Positions 7,988 to 16,957 of a stretch of 64,000 nt of DNA are shown piece after piece. Location of the stretch: NCBI GenBank assembly GCA_947496705.1, contig CANMDW010000011.1, forward strand, positions 1 through 64,000. Reading direction: 5' to 3'. How positions within the stretch are numbered: the stretch's first letter is position 1; each line of letters begins with the position of its first letter. The position numbers and the translations under genes are program-made. The stretch comes from an uncultured Aquimarina sp. (GTDB lineage Bacteria; Bacteroidota; Bacteroidia; Flavobacteriales; Flavobacteriaceae). The notes under the pieces were generated by a model. That model did no database searches and was not told the origin of the DNA. It saw only the letters and a program-made list of their open reading frames with translations.

Positions 7988-8451
7988 AGCTTATTAATAA
8001 ACATAAAGAACTAGAGTTGGTAATTGAAGATAAACTGATAAAAAAAATGTCTTCTATAGCTATTGGACATTACCCAAATGAATATGGAGGTTTTTTGGTT
8101 GGCAACTATTCATCTAGTCGTAAATCGCTAACAATAACAGATTGTATTCTCCCTACTAAATACAAAAGCCATCAATTTATATTTGAACGAAGCACTGATG
8201 GAATTGAGAAAAGACTAAATGAGCTTTTTAGTTGTGAGAACAAACAGTATTATGTTGGAGAATGGCATACGCATCCAAATGGTTCTACAAATTACAGTAG
8301 TACCGATTTGAATGCTATGATTAATATTGCTAATAATGATTCTATAAGAATCAAAAATCCTATACTCTTGATAATTAGTATTAATAAAGAAAAAATGAGT
8401 GGATTTGATTTTTATTTATATGATAACAAAAAACTTTTGAGATATGAGTAA
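7984..8451 (+). CDS. cap3: Cap3-like JAMM isopeptidase
   Basis: A 155-residue JAB/MPN metalloprotease with a full JAMM set: E33 in NEYGGF, then H95 and H97 (WHTHP), S105 and D108 (spacing HxH-x7-S-xx-D). Cap3 removes the CD-NTase from its Cap2-made conjugates and limits the response. The start is a TTG overlapping the previous stop codon (TTGA at 7984-7987); the first ATG downstream would remove the first 21 residues, so TTG is preferred. The last 8 bp overlap the effector gene. Confidence 0.87.
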   Translation: MKLINKHKELELVIEDKLIKKMSSIAIGHYPNEYGGFLVGNYSSSRKSLTITDCILPTKYKSHQFIFERSTDGIEKRLNELFSCENKQYYVGEWHTHPNGSTNYSSTDLNAMINIANNDSIRIKNPILLIISINKEKMSGFDFYLYDNKKLLRYE

Positions 8452-9268
8452 AGTAGAATTAAAGGATTTATTTGCAAGTATGCAAAATCAAATGTCAGCT
8501 CAATTGAGTACAAATAGAAACCATATCGAACATACAGGTTCGAAAGGAGATGCCTTAGAAAATGCTTGGATAGAATGGTTAAGGAAATATTTGCCAAATC
8601 GTTATAGTATAGATAAGGCAATAGTAATTGATTACGAAGGAAGTATAAGTCATCAAATAGATGTTGTGATCTATGATAACTGGTTTACCCCATTTATCTT
8701 TACCCAAAACGGATTTCATTATATTCCTGCGGAAGGTGTTTACGCTGTATTTGAAGTTAAACCAGATATCTCTGCTTTTTCAGAAGGTAAGCACAACATT
8801 GCTTATGCGGGAGAAAAAATTGAAAGTGTAAGGTTGTTAAAAAGAGAAGCAGCTAATTTTATTAATGGAGGTCGAAAATTTGATCCTAGACCTTTAACAA
8901 AAATTATAGGAGGAATATTAACTTCAACAAAATCAGGTGAGCGTAATAACAATAAAACTTTAATAAAACATTTTAAAGAACAAACAAAGCTAAAAAGTTT
9001 AGATATAGGTTGTATTGCTGATTATGGAAGTTTTTATATTGATTACGAACCAAAAAATGAAATTGATATAGTAGGGCAAGATGCTTATCTGAAGCATTAT
9101 CACGAACGAAAATACTTAGATTCATACTTTAGTTCACCAGAAAATTCTTTTGTAACCTTTTTTATGCAATTAACAAGACATCTACAACAGTCTATTGGAA
9201 CAATACCAGCGATAAACCTGAATAAATATTTAGAAAGCATTGGTGAAAAAGTTGATGAACATATTTAA
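8444..9268 (+). CDS. DUF6602-like putative nuclease, likely CBASS effector
   Basis: A 274-residue protein whose first ~110 residues resemble DUF6602. The region reads as a PD-(D/E)xK nuclease core: E39 in a helix (GDALENAW), D73 in QIDVVIYD, and E104-x-K106 in YAVFEVKP. The remaining ~165 residues are helical and unassigned and could hold the cyclic-nucleotide sensor. It is the last gene of the CBASS operon, overlapping cap3 by 8 bp, the slot normally filled by the effector. It has no recognisable SAVED, CARF, TIR, patatin or membrane domain and is not the usual Cap4 or NucC by eye. Nuclease activity is an inference from the motif. Confidence 0.65.
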   Translation: MSKVELKDLFASMQNQMSAQLSTNRNHIEHTGSKGDALENAWIEWLRKYLPNRYSIDKAIVIDYEGSISHQIDVVIYDNWFTPFIFTQNGFHYIPAEGVYAVFEVKPDISAFSEGKHNIAYAGEKIESVRLLKREAANFINGGRKFDPRPLTKIIGGILTSTKSGERNNNKTLIKHFKEQTKLKSLDIGCIADYGSFYIDYEPKNEIDIVGQDAYLKHYHERKYLDSYFSSPENSFVTFFMQLTRHLQQSIGTIPAINLNKYLESIGEKVDEHI

Positions 9269-9380
9269 AATGACACTACTCATTTATTGGTGCATGATTT
9301 TACTTCAAGGGATTTTCAGATAAAAAATCAACTAATTACATACAGTATTGAAGAGATACTACCTTTGTCTATTGGTCAAT

Positions 9381-9456
9381 AATGGAGGTGGTTCTCCATT
9401 AAAAGGATTCCATCTACCTATGCTTTCTATCATCATTTGAAAAATGGAGAACCTCC
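9381..9456 (+). terminator. Long-range inverted repeat after the CBASS operon
   Basis: GGAGGTGGTTCTCCATT (9384-9400) pairs with AATGGAGAACCTCC (9443-9456) apart from a 3-base bulge, with about 42 bases between. The left arm can also fold on itself (AATGGA/TCCATT). No strong T-run follows, so terminator function is uncertain. Confidence 0.3.
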
Positions 9457-9489
9457 TGTTTAAAGGCACAGGAGACAAAGCCACAAAGG

Positions 9490-9837
9490 TTAATGGGAAT
9501 AATCGCTTATTTTTTCAATTTCCTCGTCAACCGTTTTTTGAAGAAGATCGCAATAGACATCAGTTACTTTTTCTTTAGTTTCTTTAAACTGATGTGAAAA
9601 AAATCGCAATGTATATGTATCATTCCACGCTAAAGTGATTAATACCCACCCTTTATGATGATGTCCGTTAACCTTAAACAACAATCCTGAATCCATTATT
9701 GCTATGGGATTTTGAAAGCCCCAGGACATTGTAATTATTTTGTCGTGAGTTAACCATTTCATTGTTTCTTTAGGATCAAACTCTCTTTCTGCAAATTGTT
9801 CTTTAAACCTTTGATAAAATTCTGTTTTATTACTCAT
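9490..9837 (-). CDS. Conserved hypothetical protein of Bacteroidota mobile elements
   Basis: A 115-residue soluble protein, aromatic-rich in the middle (MSWGFQNP, HHKGWVLITLAWNDTYTLRFF). I recall similar small proteins in Bacteroidota ICEs and plasmids but know no function. It is convergent with the CBASS operon and divergent from the conjugation operon, and stands alone. It may be an accessory such as an anti-restriction or fertility factor; nothing in the sequence decides this. Confidence 0.65.
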   Translation of the reverse strand: MSNKTEFYQRFKEQFAEREFDPKETMKWLTHDKIITMSWGFQNPIAIMDSGLLFKVNGHHHKGWVLITLAWNDTYTLRFFSHQFKETKEKVTDVYCDLLQKTVDEEIEKISDYSH

Positions 9838-10214
9838 AATTGAAATTTTAGATTAGACAATATTTGCACGTATAATCAGTGTTAGAGAGATTTTCGCTCA
9901 AATTTTGAAGTGAAGAATTGGATGGGATCCCCTGAGCTTGCGAAGAGGGTTAATGCCATTGTTTACGCACACAAATTTGATGGCAAATAGAACGAGCTGT
10001 ACTTAGTGCCTATATTGGTTGATAACCCGAGCGAAGCGAGACCTAATAAAAATAGAGTTAGCGAAATGAAAAAAACAAAGACTTAAGCAAAGGAAGTAAA
10101 ACAACTTAGTGAGAGTTTTGTGCCTTTGAATGAGATAACGAATATTTGATTAGGAATATTCCAAATACGAATAATTACCTATATTCGTATTTGGAATAAT
10201 ACTCGAATTTCTCT
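9838..10214. other. Divergent intergenic region before the transfer genes
   Basis: 377 bases without a gene. The right end carries the double operator 10158-10197. The rest, including a GAGCGAAGCGAGA stretch near 10030, shows no recognisable structure. Confidence 0.5.
10158..10197. promoter_or_regulatory. Double hybrid operator upstream of the coupling protein gene
   Basis: A perfect inverted repeat with 16-bp arms (10158-10173 and 10182-10197) and an 8-bp spacer. Each arm contains a 15-bp near-palindrome of the element's operator family: ATTCCAAATACGAAT (10158-10172) and ATTCGTATTTGGAAT (10183-10197). Each pairs one ATTCC-type and one ATTCG-type half-site. A further small palindrome GGAATATTCC lies at 10153-10162. 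The ATG at 10215 is 17 bases downstream of the repeat. Confidence 0.65.
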
Positions 10215-11831
10215 ATGGACTTTTTTCAGCTCTTAGACGATAGTAACCTATCGACTAAAATAATAGTTTACTCCTTCTGGTTTTTGGTAGGTTACTTTTT
10301 TTCTAGGGTCTACATTCATAAATCATTTCTGAACCAACTATTATATCTAAGCTGTTTTACGGGTATAGCATATTTTATAATTGACTTCTTTTCCTCAATT
10401 CCCTTTTCGATTTACGTTTCGGTATATCTACTACCTTCGTTTATAATGTCTTTGTGTTTTTTTTATCTAGGGGTACAAAAAAAACAGAATAAGGGCAACA
10501 AACCTCTAGTTGCAACGGTTAAAAGGAAAAATAACAAACCGATTATAATTGATACCCAAAAGGGTGTAAGCGTTCAGGGCGCTGCAGGTTCTGGAAAAAC
10601 AGTATCAATAGCCGGATGGCTATTAAAACATTATGGAGCCAACAATGTAGGCGGCATTCTATACGATTACAAAGATTTTGAACTCGTAGAAATGGCCAGT
10701 TTTTTTTATAAGGACAGCCTGGTTCCAATTCTTCCCTTTTCACCATTTGCTCCCCAAATGAGCATACAATTTAATCCGATAAGTCCGGACATATTGAAGA
10801 GAGAGGAAGATGTTAAGTTAATGAGCAAGTGCATTGTCGCCAACGTAATACAAACAAACAATAATAATTCAGGGAAATTTTTCAATGAGGTTGCAGAAGG
10901 AGCTATAACAGGGGTCATTTATACATTGAAAGAAGTACATCCCGACTACTGTTCTTTCAGTTATTTAGTCGCTATAATGGTAACAAAGGATATTGACGGT
11001 TTATGCCAATTCATTGAAAAAAGCAATAATGCCACAATTCATGCACGCTCATTTTTAGACAGTGCCGGAGGAAAGGACCAAATGGCAGGGGTAAAAGCAA
11101 CATTAAGTAATTGCTTTAGTCAATTTGCAAATCCAAACATTTTCTACTGTATGGAACGCAATAGTATTGATTTTTCTCTAAATGAATCCCATAATAAGGC
11201 CTTATTCTGTGCTATCAATAAACCTAGTCTTGATGAAATTTATTCTCCTGTACTATCGGTTGTAATACAATCCCTGATTATGAAAATGAGTGAGAGAAAC
11301 AGGGAAGAGAGTTTTATTTTGTTAGATGAAGCACCCACTATTAAGATCAATAGAATTGGTAGAGTTCCTGCAACTATGCGGAGCTTTAAAGTAGCCACAA
11401 TTTATATGCTTCAAGATGTTGTCCAGGCCACCATCCAAATGGGCAAAGATAAAATGCGTGAGATTTTTGCGAATCTTTCCACAATATGCTTTGGAAAAAC
11501 CAATGACCCTGAAACAGCAAAATTCTGTGAAAGCTATTTTGATGAAGTCGTAATCAAACAAAAAAGTGTTTCCTACAAATCGGGGTCATTGTCTATTGGA
11601 GATAAAAGAACCTCTGTATCCCAAAGAAAGGAGAAAGCTCATAAATCCTATGAAATGTTTAAAAGGTCGGTTGGTGAATTCTTTGTTTTTGATGATAAAG
11701 GAGACCGTTTTGATGCTAAAATTAAAGCCCCATTTTTTAAAAACAGACCACTCCAACCAATCAATAAAATATCCCAAATGGAGCTAAATGCGAATTATCA
11801 GAAAGTATTAAATACGGCTAAAGCTTTGTAG
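10215..11831 (+). CDS. Type IV coupling protein (VirD4/TraG-type ATPase)
   Basis: A 538-residue protein. The N-terminus has about three to four membrane segments (residues ~15-90). The cytoplasmic ATPase follows with Walker A G122-AAGSGKT and Walker B ILLDEA (D371, E372). Coupling proteins link the relaxase-DNA complex to the secretion channel and drive DNA transfer. It precedes the VirB-like operon, from which it is separated by its own operator and promoter (11833-11868). The length is shorter than Bacteroides TraG/MobC types but complete from the ATG after the double operator. Confidence 0.85.
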   Translation: MDFFQLLDDSNLSTKIIVYSFWFLVGYFFSRVYIHKSFLNQLLYLSCFTGIAYFIIDFFSSIPFSIYVSVYLLPSFIMSLCFFYLGVQKKQNKGNKPLVATVKRKNNKPIIIDTQKGVSVQGAAGSGKTVSIAGWLLKHYGANNVGGILYDYKDFELVEMASFFYKDSLVPILPFSPFAPQMSIQFNPISPDILKREEDVKLMSKCIVANVIQTNNNNSGKFFNEVAEGAITGVIYTLKEVHPDYCSFSYLVAIMVTKDIDGLCQFIEKSNNATIHARSFLDSAGGKDQMAGVKATLSNCFSQFANPNIFYCMERNSIDFSLNESHNKALFCAINKPSLDEIYSPVLSVVIQSLIMKMSERNREESFILLDEAPTIKINRIGRVPATMRSFKVATIYMLQDVVQATIQMGKDKMREIFANLSTICFGKTNDPETAKFCESYFDEVVIKQKSVSYKSGSLSIGDKRTSVSQRKEKAHKSYEMFKRSVGEFFVFDDKGDRFDAKIKAPFFKNRPLQPINKISQMELNANYQKVLNTAKAL

Positions 11832-11832
11832 T

Positions 11833-11868
11833 AAAATATTCCTAATAGGAATATTTTTATATATTTGC
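11833..11868 (+). promoter_or_regulatory. Operator and promoter of the conjugation operon
   Basis: The palindrome ATTCCTAATAGGAAT (11838-11852), extended to 10-bp arms at 11833-11857, sits 7 bases before a TATATTTGC -7 box (11860-11868). A bound repressor would occupy the space between the -33 and -7 elements. The ATG of the VirB2-like gene is at 11891. A 36-bp block here (11836-11871) is repeated exactly upstream of the HTH gene at 32315. Confidence 0.75.
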
Positions 11869-11890
11869 TACTAAAATCAATCTATACAAA

Positions 11891-12181
11891 ATGAGGTTAT
11901 TTAAAACAAAATCAGTAGTTATTCTGCTACTAACAACAACAATGCTCAATGCCCAAAATTTGGGGTTAGAACAAGCTTCTTCAAATTTTTGGGACGAAGT
12001 AAGCGGTGCCGCTCCTTATGTACTGGCGGCCATTTTTTTAATATCGATATTCTTCAATATTGGAAAGGTTACGGGAGGTGATAGAGATTACAAGGGATTC
12101 TTAACTGGCGTGGCTTTATTCTTTTTTGGAATCCTTATAGCGGTTGGTGTAGTGAGTTATCTTCTATCATTATCCTTTTGA
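11891..12181 (+). CDS. VirB2/TraE-like pilin subunit
   Basis: A 96-residue protein with a signal peptide ending near TTTMLNAQ and two hydrophobic helices (residues ~43-60 and ~72-93). This is the size and layout of VirB2/TrbC-type pilins, called TraE in Bacteroides conjugative transposons. It would be cleaved and inserted in the inner membrane before assembly of the conjugative channel or pilus. It is first in the T4SS operon under the 11833 promoter and lies 13 bp before the VirB3-like gene. Confidence 0.75.
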   Translation: MRLFKTKSVVILLLTTTMLNAQNLGLEQASSNFWDEVSGAAPYVLAAIFLISIFFNIGKVTGGDRDYKGFLTGVALFFFGILIAVGVVSYLLSLSF

Positions 12182-12194
12182 TATAAAAGAAAAA

Positions 12195-12458
12195 ATGGAG
12201 CGTATTAAAGTTAATAAAGCAGTTGAAGGTCAAGCATATATCTTAAACCTTTCACTAAGGTACTTGGGCATATATGCCGTGATCGTTTTGATTGGCCTTA
12301 TGGTTTTGATGAGCAATTTTTCATTTGTGAAGCTTGTCATAATTAGTATTATCCTAGCTGTAATATACCTTATCATCCAATTTTTTGATAAAATAGATGC
12401 TCTTTCCAATTTCAAAAAAAGTAAAGCCCCAGACGGTTTAATAAACGATTTATTCTAA
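12195..12458 (+). CDS. VirB3/TraF-like inner membrane protein (DUF4133 type)
   Basis: An 87-residue protein with an initial NKAVEGQAYILNLSLRY motif and two adjacent membrane helices (residues ~27-63), typical of Bacteroides TraF/VirB3. VirB3 anchors the VirB4 ATPase at the inner membrane. It is placed directly before the VirB4 gene, as expected. Confidence 0.78.
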   Translation: MERIKVNKAVEGQAYILNLSLRYLGIYAVIVLIGLMVLMSNFSFVKLVIISIILAVIYLIIQFFDKIDALSNFKKSKAPDGLINDLF

Positions 12459-12463
12459 AAGGT

Positions 12464-14923
12464 TTGGAACATATATATTTAAGTGAATATTATCCGATTT
12501 TGGAAACAGATGGAAACATCTGTTTGACCAATAACGGTGATACTTTTTTATGTTATGTGTTAGAACTTCCAGAAGTTTTCACTCTTTCTAAAAGTGATTA
12601 TGTTGCTGTTCACGATTTTTGGTTCAGAACGTTAAAACACCTCCCTGCTAATACGATCATCCATAAGCAAGATATTTTTTTAAAGGAAACTTATACTGGT
12701 AAGGATTTGGAAAATAAAACTTTCCTTCAGAAGTCCACCAGGAAACATTTTTCAGGAAGACCTTTTTTAACTCATCACAGCCTACTTTTTATAGGAAATA
12801 CCAAGCATAACTTTTTAAAAAATTCGGATTTATCAAATCCCTTTAAAAAAGTTATATCAAAGAGCGTATTAGAATCGGAATCACGACAAAATTTAGAGTT
12901 TATTGATGCAGTTCAAAAATCCATTGAGTTTTTAAATGGGAGCAAATTAATAAAAGCCATCCCCTTTAATCCCGATGACATCCATAACTATGTGAAAAAC
13001 TACTTTAATGGCTTTGATACTTCGAAAAAAGTTGATACAGACTTAACGGCCAAGGTAAATACCAAGAGCAAAGCTTATAACGTAATTGGCGTAGGTGACA
13101 AAAGAGTGGGTGTTTTCTCGATCCACAATACAAAGCAGCTACCGGAATATGTTGACATTTATAAACTGGACGCTGATTACAGCAGTAAGAAATTCGAGAT
13201 ATTCAAAGGTGCAGCAGATGATTTTTCCTTTCGCTTACCATTTAACCACATTTATAATCAGGTCATTTATATCACGGACCAAAACAAATTAAAGTCCGAC
13301 TTAAACGCTAAAAAAGAGACTTTGTATGGTGCCCGTGGCTTTTCAGCAGAAAATGAAACCGCAGCAGAAGATATTGCCGAATATTTAAAAGCGCTATCGA
13401 AAGATGAAAGTAGAAAAATGGTATTTGGCCATACTAATTTAATTTATTACGCTGACAATGATAAAGATTTTGAAAACCATACCAATGCTGTAGCTACCGT
13501 CTTTAAGAATTTAGATTATATAGCATCCTACCCTAATAAAGAACTCATTAAAGATATCTATGTCAAATCTTTATTTGCTTATAGCCCAGGGTTTTCAAAA
13601 TATCAATTTTATCAAACAGAATTACATATTGCGCTTACGGGCTTTTTAAATACGACCTCCTATAAGAACGACGATGAAGGTGTGGTTTTTTCTGATAGGG
13701 TATTCAATATTCCGGTTAAAAGGGATATCAGGGATGCTCTCAAAAAAAGAATAAAAGCATGGAACTTTATGGTCTTTGCACCTACTGGTGAAGGAAAATC
13801 GGTATTAATGCAGCATATATTCAGGCAACTCAATGAGTTCGGATATAAGGTGGTCATATTTGATATTGGTGGTAGTTTTAGAAAATTATCTTATCTATTA
13901 CCTGAAGACAGATCCATTTTCATTTCTTATGAACCTGGTGTTGGTTTGGGAATCAATCCATTTTATATAACGGACATTACTGAATTGGACACTGAAAAAC
14001 TTAATGATATCTCAACCTTTGTCTTTAAGTTATGGAAGCCAGGGAGCGAACTGACCAATGAACTTCTAACTCCACTTCGGAAACTAGTTGAAGTCTATTT
14101 TTACAACACAGCTTCAAAACATAGTTTTCCCAGTTTTTACGAGTTTATAAAAACAAACAAAAGAGACATATTAGAAAAACTATCCATTGCTCCGGAGTTT
14201 TTTGATATCGAAAGTTTCTTATTGTATTGTTCTGAGTTCACAGCACATGGGCAATATGGTTTTTTACTCAATGGTATCGAAGACAGCTCGGATAAAATAA
14301 AAAATAAGGACCTAATAGTTTTTGAATTTGATAAGGCACAAGGTGATGAAATCATGATGGCCGCATTGATACATTTAGGCTCACACAGCATTAAGTCTTT
14401 AATCTGGGAAAACAAACAAGTCGAGGGCGTGATATTTTTTGATGAGATGGCAAAATTCATTAAAAACCCCTCTATACGGGACAATTTTGTTTTCTACTAT
14501 CAAAGTATCAGGAAGCAGGTAGCATCGGTAGGAACTGCTTTCCAGTCACCTACCCAATTGCCAAAAGGTGATGATATAGATTCTGCTCTGGAAAATACCC
14601 AGGTCATTTATGTTTTATATAATAAACAAGGATATCAACCTATTGTGGATAGGTTTGGGCTATCTGAACATGAGCACAATATTCTCAAAAGTATTACTCC
14701 CAACTTAAAAGCTAAAAACCCATATACCGAATTTGCGTTGATAATAGGAAAGGAGATATGGGTACTAAGATTGGAATTGTCGAAGGAGAGTTTTTATACG
14801 TTCCAGACTGATGGTAAGGAATATGAGGACATTATGAAAATCTTCGATCAAAAGAGAAAATCATTACCAGCTCAAAAGGCCATGGAAACCGCTATAAATG
14901 AATACATAACCCAGGTAAATTAA
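12464..14923 (+). CDS. traG: VirB4/TraG-type conjugation ATPase
   Basis: An 819-residue protein. The N-terminal ~400 residues form the VirB4 accessory region; the C-terminal RecA-like ATPase has Walker A A439-PTGEGKS, followed by VVIFDIGGSFRKL, and Walker B GVIFFDEMAKF. It energises assembly and operation of the secretion channel. It starts at TTG 12464, five bases after the VirB3-like stop; no nearby ATG fits. It is the largest conserved gene of the operon and full length for the family. Confidence 0.9.
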   Translation: MEHIYLSEYYPILETDGNICLTNNGDTFLCYVLELPEVFTLSKSDYVAVHDFWFRTLKHLPANTIIHKQDIFLKETYTGKDLENKTFLQKSTRKHFSGRPFLTHHSLLFIGNTKHNFLKNSDLSNPFKKVISKSVLESESRQNLEFIDAVQKSIEFLNGSKLIKAIPFNPDDIHNYVKNYFNGFDTSKKVDTDLTAKVNTKSKAYNVIGVGDKRVGVFSIHNTKQLPEYVDIYKLDADYSSKKFEIFKGAADDFSFRLPFNHIYNQVIYITDQNKLKSDLNAKKETLYGARGFSAENETAAEDIAEYLKALSKDESRKMVFGHTNLIYYADNDKDFENHTNAVATVFKNLDYIASYPNKELIKDIYVKSLFAYSPGFSKYQFYQTELHIALTGFLNTTSYKNDDEGVVFSDRVFNIPVKRDIRDALKKRIKAWNFMVFAPTGEGKSVLMQHIFRQLNEFGYKVVIFDIGGSFRKLSYLLPEDRSIFISYEPGVGLGINPFYITDITELDTEKLNDISTFVFKLWKPGSELTNELLTPLRKLVEVYFYNTASKHSFPSFYEFIKTNKRDILEKLSIAPEFFDIESFLLYCSEFTAHGQYGFLLNGIEDSSDKIKNKDLIVFEFDKAQGDEIMMAALIHLGSHSIKSLIWENKQVEGVIFFDEMAKFIKNPSIRDNFVFYYQSIRKQVASVGTAFQSPTQLPKGDDIDSALENTQVIYVLYNKQGYQPIVDRFGLSEHEHNILKSITPNLKAKNPYTEFALIIGKEIWVLRLELSKESFYTFQTDGKEYEDIMKIFDQKRKSLPAQKAMETAINEYITQVN

Positions 14924-14929
14924 AGAACT

Positions 14930-15496
14930 ATGAAAGATTATCTAACATTGACAATACTGTTATTGACCCTTAATCTAACAGCTCAAATGGCTGTTACCGA
15001 TCCTACCAATACCGCTGTCAATAAGTCCAACTTTCTTAAAAATGCGGCAATTCTAAAAGAAGCGGTTAAAACTGTCGACGAAACCAAGAAAACCGTTTCC
15101 CTTTTAAAGGACGCCAAGGAAACAGTTGAAAAAGTAAGCAACGTGCTCAGGGATGTAGACGATATCACTGAGATTATCTCAATGCAGGAACGAATTATTT
15201 CTGAAGTTAACAAGCAAACAAAAAAAATATCTGATTTGAATGTTTTCAACGCAAAAGAGATTACAGACATTTCAAAGGGGTATTTAAATATCATTAATAA
15301 ATCGGTAAAGTCACTTCAAATTGCCCAGAAGGTGATAACGGATAATCTTTTTAAAATGAACGATGCCGATCGATTGCAACTCTTAAAACAGTCCAAAAAC
15401 GATATGGATGAATGTTGGGTCGATATTAAAATCATAACCCGCAAATATATGTCCATAGCTGGACCCAGAGTTATAAAGAAGCTGAACAACAAATAA
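14930..15496 (+). CDS. VirB5/TraI-like exported protein
   Basis: A 188-residue protein with a signal peptide (LTLTILLLTLNLTAQ), then a VTDPTNTA motif like the V-x-DP-x-N found after the leader in VirB5-type proteins, and long amphipathic helices. VirB5 proteins are minor pilus components that contact recipient cells. Position between the VirB4 and VirB6 genes supports the call; sequence similarity is weak. Confidence 0.65.
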   Translation: MKDYLTLTILLLTLNLTAQMAVTDPTNTAVNKSNFLKNAAILKEAVKTVDETKKTVSLLKDAKETVEKVSNVLRDVDDITEIISMQERIISEVNKQTKKISDLNVFNAKEITDISKGYLNIINKSVKSLQIAQKVITDNLFKMNDADRLQLLKQSKNDMDECWVDIKIITRKYMSIAGPRVIKKLNNK

Positions 15497-15498
15497 GT

Positions 15499-16341
15499 AT
15501 GGATGATGTGATCCAAACATTTGATTTAGGTTATGAAACCATATTTTTTGTCTATAATAGTTTTTTCACCGAAGATATAATCAGTAGGACAACATGGGCA
15601 ATTAAATTTTTGGCAATAACCCTATTTGTGTTATCAGTGGGCACTAATATGTTGTCCCGCATAGGTAGAAAATTTGGTGTGGGTCAAGACGGGATTGATT
15701 TCCCATTTGACGCAAATAAACTGATCACATCCCTGATTTATGTACTGGTAATCGCTTCTTATGACAAATTGTTAGGTTTTCTTGATGGGATACTTTTGCC
15801 CTTGGATTCTCTTTTTAATGAATACAGCCCTACAGGTTTCAATTATGGTGAAAACGAAACCGATGATACCCATGACTCGGTCAACTGGTATTCAGCCCTT
15901 AAAAACTTCGCAGAAGCTTGTTTAAGTATTTTAAATGGTTTTGGAGATGATATTATTTTAGGGCTTACCTATGCGTTGGCCAAGGTGGTCGACTCAGCAA
16001 TCTATATAGTATTCCTTATAGAGCGTTTTTTCTTTTTGGGATTGCTTAAAATATTAGGGCCTTTCGCCATTCTATTCTCAATACATAAGGCTACGGGAGA
16101 AATGTTTTATAAATGGCTCAGATTGTACGCTGCCATTTACCTCTTGATATTTCCCTTTTTCTTGATCATAGGATTTACCAATGAATTTTATGAGTTGCTG
16201 GACGAAAAACTGGAATCCATACCAGTATTGACATTCATGTTTTCAAAAAGCATGAAAACAATTGCCTTGTTTATTATGATATGGGTCAAATTAAGGTTGT
16301 TTAAAAAATCATACGAATTAGTTTATAAAGTAGTCAGTTAG
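15499..16341 (+). CDS. traJ: VirB6/TraJ-like polytopic membrane protein
   Basis: A 280-residue protein with about six predicted membrane helices and a soluble loop at residues ~105-140 (NEYSPTGFNYGENETDDTHD). This matches VirB6/TraJ, which forms part of the inner-membrane channel. The start is 2 bp after the preceding stop and its own stop directly abuts the next ATG, so translation is coupled. Confidence 0.8.
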   Translation: MDDVIQTFDLGYETIFFVYNSFFTEDIISRTTWAIKFLAITLFVLSVGTNMLSRIGRKFGVGQDGIDFPFDANKLITSLIYVLVIASYDKLLGFLDGILLPLDSLFNEYSPTGFNYGENETDDTHDSVNWYSALKNFAEACLSILNGFGDDIILGLTYALAKVVDSAIYIVFLIERFFFLGLLKILGPFAILFSIHKATGEMFYKWLRLYAAIYLLIFPFFLIIGFTNEFYELLDEKLESIPVLTFMFSKSMKTIALFIMIWVKLRLFKKSYELVYKVVS

Positions 16342-16956
16342 ATGAGTAAGCGAATAGAGAGAAAAAAAGCCGATATACACAAAAGCTTGAAAACGAATAA
16401 CAACAATACAAGATTAGTGGTAATAGTATCTGGAGTAGTTTGCTTGGGGGCAATTTTTGCTGTTATGAACCTGTATAAAAACAATAACAGATTTGTATAT
16501 GGGATGTCCAAGGACAATAGTCTGCTTCCCTTGGAATTGATTGAGAAAAAAGAATTGGAAAGCATCTTTGTTAAAGGTCATATTCAATTATTTATGACGA
16601 GCTTTTATGATTACGATCAATGGAACTATGAGCAACAAATTGAAAAAGCGCTGTGGTTGGTTGATGATTCAGGAAAGGAACTTTATTTCTTTTATAAGAA
16701 TAACGGACATTTTAATTTATTGATACAATCCAATTCCAGTCAAAGCATAGGTAATGTTAAAATTCAAATTGATAACTCAGGCCAATTTTTAACTGAAGCT
16801 ATAGTAAAAGTCAATAAACTAAATCAATTGGAGTCAAACAATTACAGGCTTGTTTGCCAGGGAAAAATAATGAAGGTATCCCAAAACTATCCTAAAAACC
16901 CTTATGGCTATTTAATCACAAATTTTAAAGAAGTGTCTAAAACCAAAATCGAATAA
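16342..16956 (+). CDS. traK: TraK/VirB8-like protein
   Basis: A 204-residue protein with one N-terminal membrane anchor (residues ~25-43) and a periplasmic domain, the VirB8 layout. A short MYGMSKDN-like stretch follows the anchor, as in Bacteroides TraK. VirB8 proteins scaffold the inner-membrane complex. Gene order J-K-M-N-O is that of Bacteroides tra operons, with no TraL seen. Confidence 0.75.
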   Translation: MSKRIERKKADIHKSLKTNNNNTRLVVIVSGVVCLGAIFAVMNLYKNNNRFVYGMSKDNSLLPLELIEKKELESIFVKGHIQLFMTSFYDYDQWNYEQQIEKALWLVDDSGKELYFFYKNNGHFNLLIQSNSSQSIGNVKIQIDNSGQFLTEAIVKVNKLNQLESNNYRLVCQGKIMKVSQNYPKNPYGYLITNFKEVSKTKIE

Positions 16957-16957
16957 A

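Noticed and set aside
9838..10157. Possible tRNA or riboswitch before the transfer genes
   Set aside because: No cloverleaf, conserved aptamer or terminator could be traced by eye.
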